DNA of 64,000 bases, taken from Solea solea. Its lineage: Eukaryota > Chordata > Actinopteri > Pleuronectiformes > Soleidae. The translations under genes and the position numbers were made by a program. This document shows positions 1-12,488 of the stretch, piece after piece. Numbering within the stretch: position 1 is the first letter of the stretch; each line of letters starts with the position of its first letter. The notes beneath the pieces were generated by a model, which saw only the letters and a program-made list of their open reading frames with translations, ran no database searches and had not been told where the DNA came from. The DNA is taken from contig NC_081141.1 in NCBI RefSeq assembly GCF_958295425.1, positions 13,983,204 through 14,047,203 on the forward strand, in the 5' to 3' direction.

Positions 1-256
1 TGTTTTGAGCGACTACACAGAGGATTTGGTTCAAATGCTGCCAGAAATACAAGCTTATCTTTTTGCAGCTGTTTGTTTTCTGTGGTGAAGTGCAGTCTGT
101 AATGTGGAGTCAGACTGTTTTAATCCTCCACAAACCTTTAATCTGACTGGATGCAACATGTACTCTCATACTTTTTCTGACTCACTTTAAAACAAGTGGT
201 TCTAGAGTGGGGGTTTAGGAGCTCAGGTGCAAAGATTCATCAATTAAACCTGTCAC

Positions 257-260
<4 letters not shown>

Positions 261-299
<39 letters not shown>
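261..299. repeat. (TG)n microsatellite
   Basis: Uninterrupted 39-base TG run at the edge of a GGGGAC-family copy. Confidence 0.98.
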
Positions 300-301
<2 letters not shown>

Positions 302-530
302 GCTGGTCCACACAACTTTGATGGACTTTTTGGAAGATTAAGACCTGGTTTTAGGGTTAGGCATTAAGTTGTAGTGGTTAGTGTAAGGGGCTAGGGAATA
401 CATTATGTTTATGAGTGTCCCCACAAACAATACAAAACCAGCATTTATGTGTGTGTCCCAAGTAGTATTCATGTTGGGACCTAAATCTGTTTACACCGTC
501 ACATGGGGACAAAAAGGAAGTAAAGAAAAT
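300..530 (+). repeat. GGGGAC-family interspersed repeat copy
   Basis: Shares GGTCCACACAACTTTGATGG, the TTTTAGGGTTAGGCATTAAG block, GGGGCTAGGGAATACATTAT and ACCTAAATCTGTTTACAC with the copy at 50640-51052. Borders a TG microsatellite on the left. Confidence 0.8.
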
Positions 531-602
531 GACTTTGATAGAAGATGGAGTCACTTTTTATAAAATCACTTATGTAAAAGTCTTAAAGTATATGACATTT
601 AC

Positions 603-783
603 TGTAGGATGGTAGGATGAATTGTCTTTCAACTTGCAGGTTGTGGGTTGAATTCCTGGTTCTGCTAGTCTATCTGTCCTTGAGCAAGACACTTAACCCA
701 TGTTGCAGTGTGTGAATGGCAAAACTATAGTGTAAAGCAGCTCATCAGAACTAGAAAAGCTCTATAAATACAGACCATTGCCA
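603..783 (+). repeat. tRNA-type SINE-like relic
   Basis: Has a B-box-like GGTTGTGGGTTGAATTCC, then CCTTGAGCAAGACACTTAAC and a 3' part ending near AGCTCTATAAATACAGACCA, the layout of a common fish SINE-type repeat. Confidence 0.55.
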
Positions 784-1048
784 ACTCTTCTTTTTCTGAT
801 TTTATTTGGTAATACAAGGTACGTACAACGATAGTTAAAGGAAATGTAGTGGAGTTAAAGTAAAAGTTGCTAGAAATATAAATAAGAAAGTAAAGAACAG
901 ATATGTACACTTTGTACTTTGTACTGCAATGTAACAAAGTATTTGTACTTTGTTACATTACAACACTGGATTAGGATGAGGTTAGAGTTAGCGTTAGGCC
1001 AGCACATGTTATGGTTAATATCCTCTGAAGTCATGGAAACCAACTGTG

Positions 1049-1087
1049 TGTCCATATAGACATACATTATATACATATATATGTATG

Positions 1088-1120
<33 letters not shown>

Positions 1121-1156
1121 GTATGTATGTGTATATAATGTATGTCTATATGGACA
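1049..1156. repeat. 26-bp perfect inverted repeat flanking a TA-rich core
   Basis: Left arm 1049-1074 (TGTCCATATAGACATACATT...) and right arm 1131-1156 are exact reverse complements. The 56-base spacer is almost all TA/TG. The TA/TG-rich tract continues to about 1266. It could extrude as a cruciform. Confidence 0.9.
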
Positions 1157-2286
1157 TACATTATATGTATATACACATACATATATACGTATATATATAT
1201 ATATATGTATACGTGTGTATATGTGTATATATACAGTATATGTATATGTATATATCATGTGTGTGTGTATATTAGTATCAGCTCCTCAGTTCAGTTTATC
1301 ATTAACATTAGAAACAGTGGTTAAGCCTGACTAATATGAGGCTTCAAAATAATCTACCTGCAAAAATCTAAACCCTACTAATTAAAATGTTGTTTGTCTG
1401 ATGGTTTGTGCCAAAACATTTCTTGGTTGCTTGGCAACCAAGAGGAGTTAATTAGAGGTCAACAATGAATGGTTGTTTTACTTATCTGTATAAAAATGAA
1501 ACCCACAAAATCTGATCACCAGTGAGTGTGTGGTCTCCCCCTGCACACACTCAAATGAAATAAGGATAAATAAATGATGCAAATGTTTCATGTATGTTTT
1601 GCCTTCAGCTGTGTCGTGGAAAACAAACAAACAGAGTCTGCTCATCTCTCAGTTTCATCTCGTGCCCTTTTTCATATGAAGAGTCATTTTATTTTTCCAT
1701 TCCATCACAGACTTGTTGTCACAGCACTCAACTGTCCTGATTGAATAAAGAAAAATAAAATGCAGTCTGAGGTAGAGACTGCACAGCATTGGCTGAGCAG
1801 ATTATAACCTTCAATAGATTGCCTGACAGTTTAATAATCCTAGACCCCCGTGAAACGTCAAAATTCATCTGCTGAAAGGGCACGAGGAAAAGAGGATTTC
1901 ATTTTTATGCTGGGGTTTATATTACGGCAAATACATGACACAAGTTTTGTGTCTGCTCATGCTCTCTGGAGCAGCTTCCTTCTTAAAATGGAATTATCTA
2001 AGGGAATTTGTTAAGAAAGCTATTTAAATAATAATAATTCTGAGGTTTTGGAAAAACTTACCATTCCAATATTTTTCTTACATGGACTCACAATAGATTA
2101 AAGCTGCAGGAATAGTTGATTTGTTGAATTTGACATGCTCTTGTTTTCGGGCTGCAGTTCTCTGTCCTGAGCTCCATGTGTTTCATACCTGATGCCAGAG
2201 GCAATCCCCCCATCTCTGCAACTGTCTTTGACTCTTTGCTTATTTAGTTGCCTTTGTATCGTGGGAAGTTTGTGTCGATTGATTGT

Positions 2287-2645
2287 GTGTAGAACGGGGG
2301 TGTCAAGCGTACAGCCCGCGGGCCAGAACTGGCCCACCAGTGGGTCCAATCCGGCCCCCAGGATGAAATTGACAAAATTTCACTTTATGATTGGAATCTA
2401 ATCATAACGTGAAACATTCCATTTTTCAGTTACAGATACCTGTAAACGGTTAACTTAAGTATAATATTGTTGAAATTGCACTTTATTTTTCTCCAGAAAT
2501 TTCAGGTTGTTCACAATATGTTTTGTAAAAAGATACTTCATTTAATGTAAAACAAAATGTTTATTATTTGACTGGTGCGGCCCTCTTGAGATCAGATGTG
2601 GCCGCTGAACTACAGTAAAAGGACTTTGACACCCCTGAAGTAGAA
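2287..2645. mobile_element. hAT-like MITE with target-site duplication
   Basis: Element 2295-2637 begins CGGGGGTGTCAAG and ends CTTTGACACCCCTG (terminal inverted repeats of the CAGGGGTGTCAAA kind), flanked by GTGTAGAA and AAGTAGAA (6 of 8 identical), fitting the 8-bp duplication of hAT transposons. Non-coding; the internal GGCCC-rich start is typical of this fish repeat. Confidence 0.8.
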
Positions 2646-3983
2646 TGTGTATGCAGAGTCGTTTTAGTGGAAAATCCAGCTTCTCTCAATCCACTACACT
2701 GAGATCTCATCGATAAAACCTGTCACACTTTAATGAAGTTATGAGGCTGTAAACTGCACTCAGAGGAGGTGTTTAAGTGTTTTTTCCTCTCACAAATCAC
2801 TTGATTTACCTAAGGGTTATTATGGAAGTATTGAATAATAACATAAAAACAACAACACCTGCCTCCTGTACCTTTAATCTTTGCAGCCTAATGTATATTT
2901 GTTTCATTTTATGCTTCTATCCTGACAATAGTTAACAGCTTTTCTCCAGTCTGTGCTCAATACCTTTTTTCTAAAATGCCTTTTCAGTGCACTTATACTT
3001 GGCTTGGTTGTAGCCTGTTGTATTTAAGTGAACCTGAGCTCTAATTCCTGCATCTCTCTGACTGTCTCTCTCTCTTTCTCTCTCTTGCTTGCTTCTGTCT
3101 GGATCTGCTCTTTAATTGCCTTCTGGAGCTGGGGATTTTGGCCAGTGAGATAAGGGGAAGCAGATGAAACACTCTGTCTGTCAGTCTTTCTCCATGAGGC
3201 AGTGGGAGTCTACGAGAGCTGTAAATTTACTGAGACAGGACACAGGGGGCTGGGACTCGCTCATCCCTCGACGTCTCTCATAACTATTTCAAAGTGCCAC
3301 CACTGTAATCAGCATCCAAACAAACTGGTTGTGACTGAAATGTGTCAAAGCGTTCAGTCTATTCTCACGTGGCATGGATGTAAAGGTGAAAGTCTCCTGG
3401 CCTTTCCACTGGGCACTCCAGTGTGCGTGTTCCTGTGGTTTTCTGTCAGTCTGTCAGGTCCCGCAGGATTGATCCTTACCCGGCACTCAGACCTGACACT
3501 CTGTTACATAAGCCCTCGCTGCTCCATTGTCTCTCTCCACCAGAGCAGTTCGCATGGATTATTGATGGCAGCACAGAGGGAGCCAGCACATGGCAAGGAC
3601 ATGCCAGTCTCGCACACACTCAAACCACTCTCATCTTTGTCTTAAAAAGATTTGTGAAGGCAGTGTGGTGTTGTTGGAGGTGCAAGGATGTGGGGGATTC
3701 CCTCTCCACAATGCCACCGCGTTACTTTTCATGCACTCAACCAAAACCATCTCGCCACAGAACATTCATATCACTCGGTCCCTCGTCCTTCTCCTCCGTG
3801 TGCTTTGATTTCCTACTGTGTGCCTCGCAGTTCACACACATGCGTTTCTGACGATGCTGCATGTGTGGAAGTCACCCCTGCATGGATTAGCATATTAATG
3901 AGCTGTCGTCTTTGTCCCTGTTTTCTGTCACTCAGGTTTCTCAGGAGTGAAGGAGAAGAAGTGGTGAGGAAGTGGGAGACGGA

Positions 3984-3997
3984 GCGTGACGTCACGC
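3984..3997. promoter_or_regulatory. 14-bp palindrome containing a full CRE
   Basis: GCGTGACGTCACGC is its own reverse complement and holds TGACGTCA. It lies about 10 kb upstream of KCNIP3 exon 1 in a CpG-bearing stretch. Candidate CREB/ATF site; function inferred. Confidence 0.4.
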
Positions 3998-4825
3998 ACG
4001 ACCGTCATTGGTACAGGTGGGACAAATAATCAATATAGTTAGTCGATGTCCTAGTTTCACGAGTAAAAATCCCTTCCACTGTCCTCTTTTTAAAGTTAAA
4101 CTAGATAAAGACATTGTTATTAGTTTCCACCATGTGAAAATATATTGTAGATAAATCAAAATACATCATCAACTGAACGTTGTTGGGTGCAAATTTTAGC
4201 ATAAGATAAAAAAGATGCTGATACAAAACCGAGTGGCAATCAGTAGTGACGTTAAATGTTGAGGTTTTTCAACTTCAGCCAGGTGTCTGATGGAAGATAC
4301 CAGCGGTCAACCCCACTGGTGTCCACTCACACCATATGTGGCATGTTTTATGGTCTGTTTTCCTTTAAATGGGAACATCATTTTCAAAACTACTACGGAA
4401 GAAAACCTGAACTTCTCAGAAAAATGTTTACTGATGTTATAAATCAAGTGACGATGCGTCTCTTTTTCCTATAGACTTTTATTAAAGCAGTTGCAGTGAA
4501 CAGAGTCGGCCCCTGGTGGGTCTTGTTTATATTTTTACTTCTGGCTAATTCTCATTTGGCAAACTGGACTCGAGGCTGTGGCTCGACACTGTCCGTGGTG
4601 CTGAAGTGGACAGATCAAACTGTCTATTGGTGTGGCTGAATCAAATCTAGTCAAGTCTTTATTGCACGGTGTACTCGTTCTCCAGTAGTACATATACTGT
4701 AGTTAACAATAGACACAACAATATATGACATTTGACAAATATACATAATTACATTTTAATAAATAAATGAATGTATGAATAGTATGAAACAGATTTTGTA
4801 AAGAATTGTTCACTTCAATCCAATC

Positions 4826-4935
4826 GAACCTTATTTATAAAGCACTTTAAAAACAACACATTTGGCCAAAGTGCTGTACACACACAAGGATAAATACGGT
4901 AAATAAATAAAAGACAGTAAAAGCCAACACCTCAA
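4826..4935. repeat. Interspersed repeat fragment
   Basis: CTTATTTATAAAGCACTTTA and GGCCAAAGTGCTGTACA are hallmarks of a repeat found throughout fish genomes (retroelement 3' tail type). Exact family not determined. Confidence 0.5.
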
Positions 4936-5139
4936 ACTGTTTTTTTTTTTAAGAGAGGACTTAAAAACAGGACGTTTTCGGGGGCTTCCTTGGCTTCTTC
5001 TTTGTTTTTAGGGACGACTAACAACAGTGTGCGGCTGAAGCACGTCGGATACAGATGTCTCGAATAGCAGGTATCACAGCAGTTGGATTAAAACTTGGAT
5101 TTTGAGTCGTTGGCAGGTTTAAATGCTTGCGTACAATTA

Positions 5140-5240
5140 CAAAACATTTCATGGTTCCAGCTTCTCAAATGAGAAAATATCCTGTTTTAATTCTTTATAA
5201 TAATTGTATTTTTTTGAAGTATCTTGCTGTTTGAAAGCTC
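5140..5240 (-). mobile_element. Relic of the ATCGATTA MITE family
   Basis: GGTTCCAGCTTCTCAAATGA followed by an A/T-rich stretch matches, in reverse, the internal part of the common fish MITE seen in fuller form at 60184-60382. Confidence 0.5.
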
Positions 5241-6899
5241 CCCTTTGGGTTTCAAAAGATTTTACATGAAAGCAGCCTTAGGCAAGAGCATTGGAGAATA
5301 TTTGATCATGAAGTTGTGAGACCTTGTCTGTCTGTCCTCAGATGAGCACACATGTTGGTTTAATGCACGACAGAGGACCTCAGGCGGTCTTTCCGTCTCT
5401 AAAGCGCTGCTGATGTTGACGTGTTTTATTGCATTTCTCGTCTGACCTGCATTTAGACAGCGTTGAATCTTTTGCCGGTGCTGAAGCACCAGAAAAGACT
5501 TGTATGCGGAGAGGGTGGAGGGAAACAGCCGTGACAAAGCTTCCCCGCTGTGCTACATGTGTTGTTGTGAGGCTGTAAATGAAGACCAGGGGAAATCACT
5601 CAACTTACCTTTTGCTGAAAGGTTATAATGGAATTATTGATCAGTAAAGGGAAAGATCCTTAATACTGGCCCTTAAAAGGATGATTCATGGTTTATACTG
5701 GACAGTGATATCAGTGCCACCTCACAGGTTTTCACTCATTCTCTCACCTTTGAAAGTGAAATCTTCAACAAATTTTTGTCTATATTTTTCTCTCCTCCCT
5801 CCAGTTTTCCCTCAATCAGATATTTGTCCCTCTCTGTCCAGGGAAGCCTCAGTTTGCTACTTAGCAACTGTTTCCACGGATACAAAGTTGCTCCCTTTTT
5901 CACCCTCCTCCACAATAAGTCACCAGTGCCCCTCTGCTCCTTTGTGTCCGCTCAGCGAGACCTTTAGTTTTCTTTTTTTCCTTTTTAGGAAACCAAAGTG
6001 TCTGGAGTTTACAGCAAATCCAACGTGGTTTATCTTGTTGTGCGGCTTGATATTACACTATCACTCTGTACAGAGAAATAAATCGTCATCCCGGTGCTTT
6101 CACTGACTCAGACAGAGAACTGCAAGAAAGTGTATTGACGAATGTGGCAGCATCTCATCAATTACACTCTGGTCCTACGACTTGTCCCCGTGGGCTGAGT
6201 GTCACCATGCAGTGAGACCATACACCTCAGCACTAATGTCACCGAGACAAACTGCTCCTCACCCGGTCAACTGTTCATGTCTCACATGTCCTCAGAGACG
6301 AGACGACGCAGGGAAGGCTGCTGGGTATATTCTAACATAAATGCAAGCAACAGAGCAACAGAAAGATCTATTTATATCTCTCCTAAAAATAGACTTTCTT
6401 CTCCATAGAAACATGAAGTCTTCTGAGCAGAGAATTACTCTCGAGTCGCTGTGTGCATACTGTATGTGTGTGTGTGTGTGTGTGGGTTCTGTTTCTTTTA
6501 AAGGTGAAGGCAAATTACCGACTGTATCATCCCAGCTGTGAGGCTCTTTCTTGGGGAATCTGTTCTCCCTCCCTCCCTGTCTGCAGCAGACAGGATTTTT
6601 ACAGTGAGTGCTTTGATGATCAAACCCCCCCCCCCTCCGAGCCTCCACCACCACCACCTTTTCCTTCACAGTGAGCGGCAGTGACAGGCACAGTGTACTT
6701 TATTGTATATTCATGCACATTATTTTACAGTAGCAGAAAGGGGGAGTGTGTGAAACTGTGGCTTTCTCAGGTACTGATGTGGAAAAGACATAATGACGTG
6801 AACATTCACAACTGCAAACTCTCCGTTCCACCTGATCTGACTATAAATCGTCAGATGTGATGCAACCGAGGGATGTGTAACTTTTTTAATCATTTATTT

Positions 6900-7294
6900 G
6901 GCTGCACAGTTGGTGTAGTGGTGAGCTCTCTTGGCTTTGCAGCATGAAGACCCGGGTTTGTGACCCGTTTGGAACAAGGGCCTTTGTGCACAGAGTTGGC
7001 ATGTTCTCCCTGTGTGTGTGTGTGTTTACACCAGTGTGTTCTCTGTTTTCCTGTCACAGTCCAAAAACATGCAATATGGCGGTTTATGTAAACTGGACAC
7101 TCTAAATGGACCGTAGGTGTGAGTGTGAGAGTGGATGGTTGTTGGTCTCTATGTGGCCCTGCAATGGACTGGTGATCTGTCCAGGGTGTACCCCGCCTGT
7201 CGCCCTATGTCAGCTGAGATTGGCACAGCACCACCCCCCCCCCCCACCGCGACCCTAATGGGGAGGATAAAGCGGTAGAAGATGGATGGATGGA
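6900..7294 (+). mobile_element. tRNA-derived SINE-like repeat, diverged copy
   Basis: GGTGTAGTGGTGAGCTC (A-box-like), ACCCGGGTTTGTGACCC (B-box-like), then CCAAAAACATGCAATATGGC, GGACACTCTAAATGGACC, GGACTGGTGATCTGTCCAGG and a GATGGATGGATGG tail. Same family as 31973-32342. Confidence 0.8.
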
Positions 7295-7297
7295 TTT

Positions 7298-7480
7298 TGC
7301 TTTATTTTGCCAGGAAGTTCCCACTGAGATACAAGGTCACTTCTTCCAGGGAGTCCTGATCAGGATAGCAGCATAGATCGTACAAATAGTTAGTCAAGAT
7401 CGTTTCAGATATAAAACTCCCAACAGAATATGAAAGTTAAAAGGAGGTCATTAAAAGAAAGTACAAAAAGTAGATATAAT
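7298..7480. repeat. Interspersed repeat fragment (TTTTGCCAGGAAG type)
   Basis: TTTATTTTGCCAGGAAGTTC, CACTGAGATACAAGGTCAC and AGGATAGCAGC are motifs of a dispersed fish repeat, probably a retroelement 3' end. Lies directly after the SINE. Confidence 0.45.
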
Positions 7481-7509
7481 AAAATAAAGTGGCCATACCA
7501 ACAAGATCC

Positions 7510-7740
7510 CCCTTAGAACACAGAGCATGTTGGCTGCTTTTTTCCATGACTATGTTAAACCGTACAGTAAATACAGAGGCTATAAGAATGTCTTATATCC
7601 TTTTTTTCAGCACAACCTTTAGACTATCTGATGAAAGAGTTTTTTCATTTTCACCAACTATATAAACACAGCTGAGCAAAAAGAACTAAAATAAAAAATG
7701 TTTAAAATCGGATTGAATTTGTGAAATTTGTAAATCGACA
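7510..7740 (-). mobile_element. Partial piggyBac-like MITE copy, opposite orientation to 10064-10362
   Basis: Begins CCCTTAGAACACAGAGCA and continues CCATGACTATGTTAAACCGT and GAATTTGTGAAATTTG, the reverse complement of the copy at 10068-10358. The far end and the TTAA flank are lost. Confidence 0.75.
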
Positions 7741-10063
7741 CAGTTCAAAGTTCACTTGGCGCCTTTTTATGAACAAAAAATGTTGTGACTTCTGCACAAT
7801 TATTGCTACTGTATTCTTTTTCATGACGGACCATAAAACACCTTTGAATGTGTTTAAAGAAGGCCGTGTCTGTAGAGGATTTATGTTGTACAGCTGATTT
7901 CATGTCCATGGTGGTGTAGTTACTGATATGATAAGAGGCTAGACATATACATAAGTAGTTTACCTAACAAGGCCTTGATAGTAAAAATCAGCATATGCAT
8001 TTTCCTCCTCTGGTTACGAGAAAACCGACCTACAGATTCATACAAAATACAGTGGTGTTTGTCTCAGTTCATCGTCAGATGTGATGTGTAAATGATTGAC
8101 CTTTAGGATGACTGAGCTGTGTATAGCTGGAGCTGGTGAGGAAGGTGAGGTTTGTATGTTTTGATTTTGTGTTGAAGACTCAAAGCTTATGCAGTAACAC
8201 TGTACTGTCACCCTGCTGTGAAGCTGACTAATGATGGATTCAGCCGCACTATAATTAAGCATATTCATTAGTTTGATTTGTTCTTTTTGAAAATGAATCT
8301 CACCGTGACGGAATCCGCTAATATTTGACTCTGCACAGTGTAGAGTAGTCGTGTCAGATCTGGAGTCCCAGATACCAGCACAGTGAGGCTGGAGAGGAAA
8401 AGCACAAACTCCACGAGAGAGAACAAACTTAATGACGTGAAAAAGTGCGGCATAAATAAATCTTTGTATGTATGTATGTGTGTGAGAGAAAGAGACAGAG
8501 TTGGAGCATATAGGCCTATAGGGGATGGAAGGGATGCCTCAGTGCTTAAATGCGCCAAATTAAACTAAAAATAAATCAAATCAACTAGGAGGATAAGAGA
8601 AGATTATAATTTAGCACTGCTTATTAAGTTGTAAAAGTAAAAAGAGCAAAAAAAAAAGAGAGAGTTGAAAGTTATTAAAGGGAGATTCCAAGCCAAACCT
8701 TAAAAATAATAATAAATCATATATATATATATGTATGTATATATATATCAGACTGCACCCTGGTCAAAAGCACCAAATAAGGAGCTTTGAGGAGACCTGA
8801 TGTAAGACACGGGGCTGAACTACCGCTGAGTCATTCAGGGTCAGGCTTCACTCGGCTGTCCTCAGTCTTTTGTGATTACGATGTTGTTCATTAATAATAG
8901 ACTGTGGAACAGACTAGTGAACAAACAGGGGCAATCACTCGCAGCGATGTTTTGCATGGAGACGTGAAAACAGTAATCATTTAAAATAAATAAATAATAA
9001 TAATAATAATGTGACAGTGTAACAGCATCTTCATTATGTATCGCACATTAGTTACAAAGATTGTCTGTTGATCTTGGGTGAGAATGAGAGACGATAGACG
9101 TCTCTGTGTCTTGTAATTTACCATTGACTGTAGATTTATTTGTCTCCCGGAAGATAGATGACTTTGTTTGCTGTGTGATTTTCCATTTAAGAAGATATAC
9201 TGTATATTCATTTTTGGCATATTTACAATCAATGCAACTGAAGTTTTGTTATTATTTTATTTTGCAGTAATTCTCGCCTGGGAGCCTTGAGACCTGTAGA
9301 CCATAAGTTAAATTTAAAGAACCAGTAGATGCTTGGCTCAAATAGTTGTTTGCTAATGAAATGAAAACGCTGTATCTCTTCCCCACTTTTCACGTAAACT
9401 CACCGTTAGATTCCTGGTCTTGATCCCTTTACACACACATGGTGTCAGTGTGAATGTAAATGTTCTCCATTGTTGTTCAACATCATTTGTCTTTCCTGTA
9501 AGATTCCACAACGTCTCTCCTCCTGATGTTATCTCTCTTATGAACGTCTTTGTGAGGCAAACTGAAATCAGACGGCTCGACTCAACCATCTGATATCTCC
9601 CTCAGGACAGAACGCCATCCTGTTTTCTCTGTGTGTGTGTGTGTGAGCTCCTGTGGAACTGACCTTTGCACCCTTAAGTGTTTTTTTTTCCAAGGGAGTC
9701 AGTTGGACCGTCGTCCATTCCTCACTATAAAAGAGAGAAATTAAATGCAGGGTGTGTTTGCATGATTAAGCTGGAGGTCGTTTGTGTGTGTGTGTGTGTA
9801 CTGGTGCTTGTGTGACTGAAGCAAAAGAGAAAAGGAAGAAAACACAGAAAGTTTTTCACAGAAAGAAGAGGCAGAGATAGTGCGGAGGATAATGTGAGAG
9901 ACACAAGGATGAATCCACTTTGTTAAAATCAGCTTTCAATCAGTTTCCATACTATTTCCATACTCAACGCTCTGGTTGTGTTGGTGCACAATCATTCATT
10001 TCCTTCTGACCGTGTGCTGTAATTATATTATGTATAATATCCCATCAGAACAACTTATGTAGC

Positions 10064-10362
10064 TTAACCCTTAGTGCTCACATGGCACGGATCTGTGCCG
10101 CAGGTGCACCCATGGTAAATTGTAGTGGGTACGTATTTCCAAATTTCACAAATTTAATCAGATTTTAAAAATTTTTTAGTACTTTTTTGCTCAACTGTGT
10201 TTAAATAGTTGGTGAAAATGAAAAAAAATGTCTATAGGTTGTGCTGAAAAAAGGATATAATCACTCTATATTGCACATTCTTATCGCCTCTGTATAAACT
10301 GTATGTTTTAACATAGTCATGGAAAAAAAATCAACTTAAATGCTCTGTGTTCTAAGGGTTAA
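10064..10362 (+). mobile_element. piggyBac-like MITE with TTAA target duplication
   Basis: TTAA at 10064-10067 and 10359-10362 flank an element starting CCCTTAG and ending CTAAGGG. No coding capacity. TTAA duplication plus CCCT...-type termini is the piggyBac signature. Confidence 0.75.
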
Positions 10363-10942
10363 TGTAGTAAAGTTTGGATTCCAGCCCAGTGTTAGTGTTG
10401 CATCATGTACACTGAACTTTTCAATTTACTTATTGATGGCTATGTGGACGTGAATAAAATTTCAACAGAAAAATGAGTTTGAAGCTAAGTGCACACTGTG
10501 CAAGACGAGGTTTGGGGATGTGAGCAAATGAACTTTAAAACTTTAAAAGTGATTCTGGGACTTTATTGCTCTCACAGGTCCTAAATTGTGCTCTTCATGA
10601 TCTTCAAAGTGTCTCAAATTGTTGAACGCTTGTGCTGCATCGCTGCAGTGTGTCACCAGCCTCTGATCATAATTCCCCGCTGATACCAACAACTTGTAAC
10701 TACATCCAGCATAGTTTTCCTTTAAGGGCATGTCAAAAATGTTTCTGCTGGAGGCTCCGTGTTCGCTGAAAATGACCTCGGGCTCATGTAGAAACATGTG
10801 GTGTTGTGTCTCCAGCTTTGGTGGGTTCAGAGGAAGACACACTTCCTCTCCCTGTTAATTCTGCTGGCTATTTACATTATCTTAGAGGTTCATTATGTGA
10901 TCCGTGTGCTGTGTGAAGATGCTTGACCTGGCTTGATTGCTT

Positions 10943-10947
<5 letters not shown>

Positions 10948-10986
<39 letters not shown>

Positions 10987-11047
10987 ATCTCTCTCTCTCT
11001 CTCTCTCTCTCTCCCTCTCTCTCTCTCTCTCTCCCTCTCCCTCTCCC
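10948..11047. repeat. (CT)n microsatellite
   Basis: About 100 bases of CT with occasional CCCT interruptions. It explains the Leu/Ser and Arg/Glu repeat frames seen on the two strands. Confidence 0.97.
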
Positions 11048-11770
11048 CCCATTGGGCAGCTTCACAGAGATCCAAGGTCGCCCAAATTGATTCAGCTCTT
11101 CACCGAGCACACACGATTCTCCAGCAGGACTTTAATTGGATTTCTGTACCAATCACTCTCACGACAATCACATACTGTAATCTAATGCAAGACACATGCA
11201 CACACATGCACATGCACATGCACACACAGACACGCCTCTCTTGCTCACCCTTACCTTGACTTGCTTTAATTGGCTGCAGTGATCATGAAAGGAAGGAAAT
11301 ATGAATGAAACAGTTGGAGACACTGAAGGAATAGTTCTCTCTTTGAGATGTTACCTTGACGTATTCCGGTGCTGTTGTTGTTATTATACACAGGATGACA
11401 GTGAGGTTCCACTGTCTGAAGTGCTTTTACTCCAGTTAAAGTAATAATGATGATGAACACTTTATGTGATGCCAGCAGCGTATATAGTAAAAATTTGATT
11501 CATTGTTCAGCCGGATTTAGCATTTACAAGTCTAGACGATTACATACAAGTTTATGACACACTGCAGAACATTTAAAAGACATGAGTTGTTTACAAGTAT
11601 GAACTCGGATGTTGTCTGGATATTTATGTCTGAACAGATGTTGGAGTTTGCAGTTCACATGTGACACAGAGGACTGACAGGAAACAAAAAGTGCCTAATA
11701 TGGCGATAGAAACCATATCATCATCATTTTTAACGTAATGTAACGTTACGTTACGCTCACCACAGCCTGT

Positions 11771-11828
11771 GAGCATGCAGGAGACAGCAGGAGACAGCAG
11801 GAGACAGCAGGAGACAGCAGGAGACAGG
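11771..11828. repeat. 10-bp minisatellite (GAGACAGCAG)n
   Basis: Four exact copies at 11781-11820 with partial copies on each side. Confidence 0.95.
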
Positions 11829-12134
11829 GCACTCTCCCGTTCAGTCGCTGTGGTTGCTCCACTGTCTTCACTGCTTCATGTGAGCTCACTCAGACATTAA
11901 CTGGAGATTAAATTATAGGGAGCTGGTATGAGAATATCCGCAGTGTCCTCCCTGGACATTTGCGTTCACACATAGTTGCCCTCGGAGGAAGTTCACCTCA
12001 GTTCACCTCAGTGCACGTCTGAAAGCAGTTACACTTTCCCTGAGTGTTTAGAAGTTTCCAATTGTCCACACACTTAAGTCTGTTCATACTGCTCAGGACT
12101 GTATCCCAGGCTTGTTTTATTAGTTCAAATATTA

Positions 12135-12488
12135 TTATATTATGATTATTAGCTTCATAATGTACAGTAGTTGCTTTGTATTTTCTTCATGTGCCATGAT
12201 GGATCTCTGCTCTGATACAATCCTTGTATTTCCATATTGTCCAGTCTTTGATGTTGTCTGTCCACGTTGTTCTTGTCTCCCCCGTCCTCTTCTACCATTT
12301 ATCTTTCCCTCCAGTAGCAATCGCTGGAGATCATCTCCTCTTATTTTGATGGTATTTAGCTGTGATCTTTTTCTTTTCATCTTTTGTTTTGTGCTCAGCT
12401 GAAGATATTTTTTAGCATTCTTCTGAATGGCCACAGTTGCTTTTGTTATCGAGTCCAAGTTGCTCTCCTGTATAGAAGTGTTGACCAC
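12135..12488 (-). mobile_element. Degraded LINE fragment (reverse-transcriptase C-terminal end)
   Basis: On the minus strand an open stretch carries DDLQRLLLEGKINGRRGRGR (about 12338-12270), the basic block typical of the tail of fish non-LTR retrotransposon polymerases (…EGKxxGRRGRGRxR…). The protein after it is unlike the family, so it is a decayed or truncated copy. Clade not assigned. Confidence 0.5.

Noticed and set aside
1067..1334. Several Tyr/Ile/Val-rich open frames on both strands
   Set aside because: Pure by-products of TA/TG dinucleotide repeats.
3202..3851. Overlapping plus-strand frames of 142-147 codons
   Set aside because: No recognisable domain, two overlapping frames of equal length, no splice or promoter logic; the longer one starts at GTG. 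Left as unexplained GC-richer DNA.
10893..11259. Leu-Ser and Arg-Glu repeat proteins
   Set aside because: Both strands of a CT microsatellite; no start context or splice evidence.
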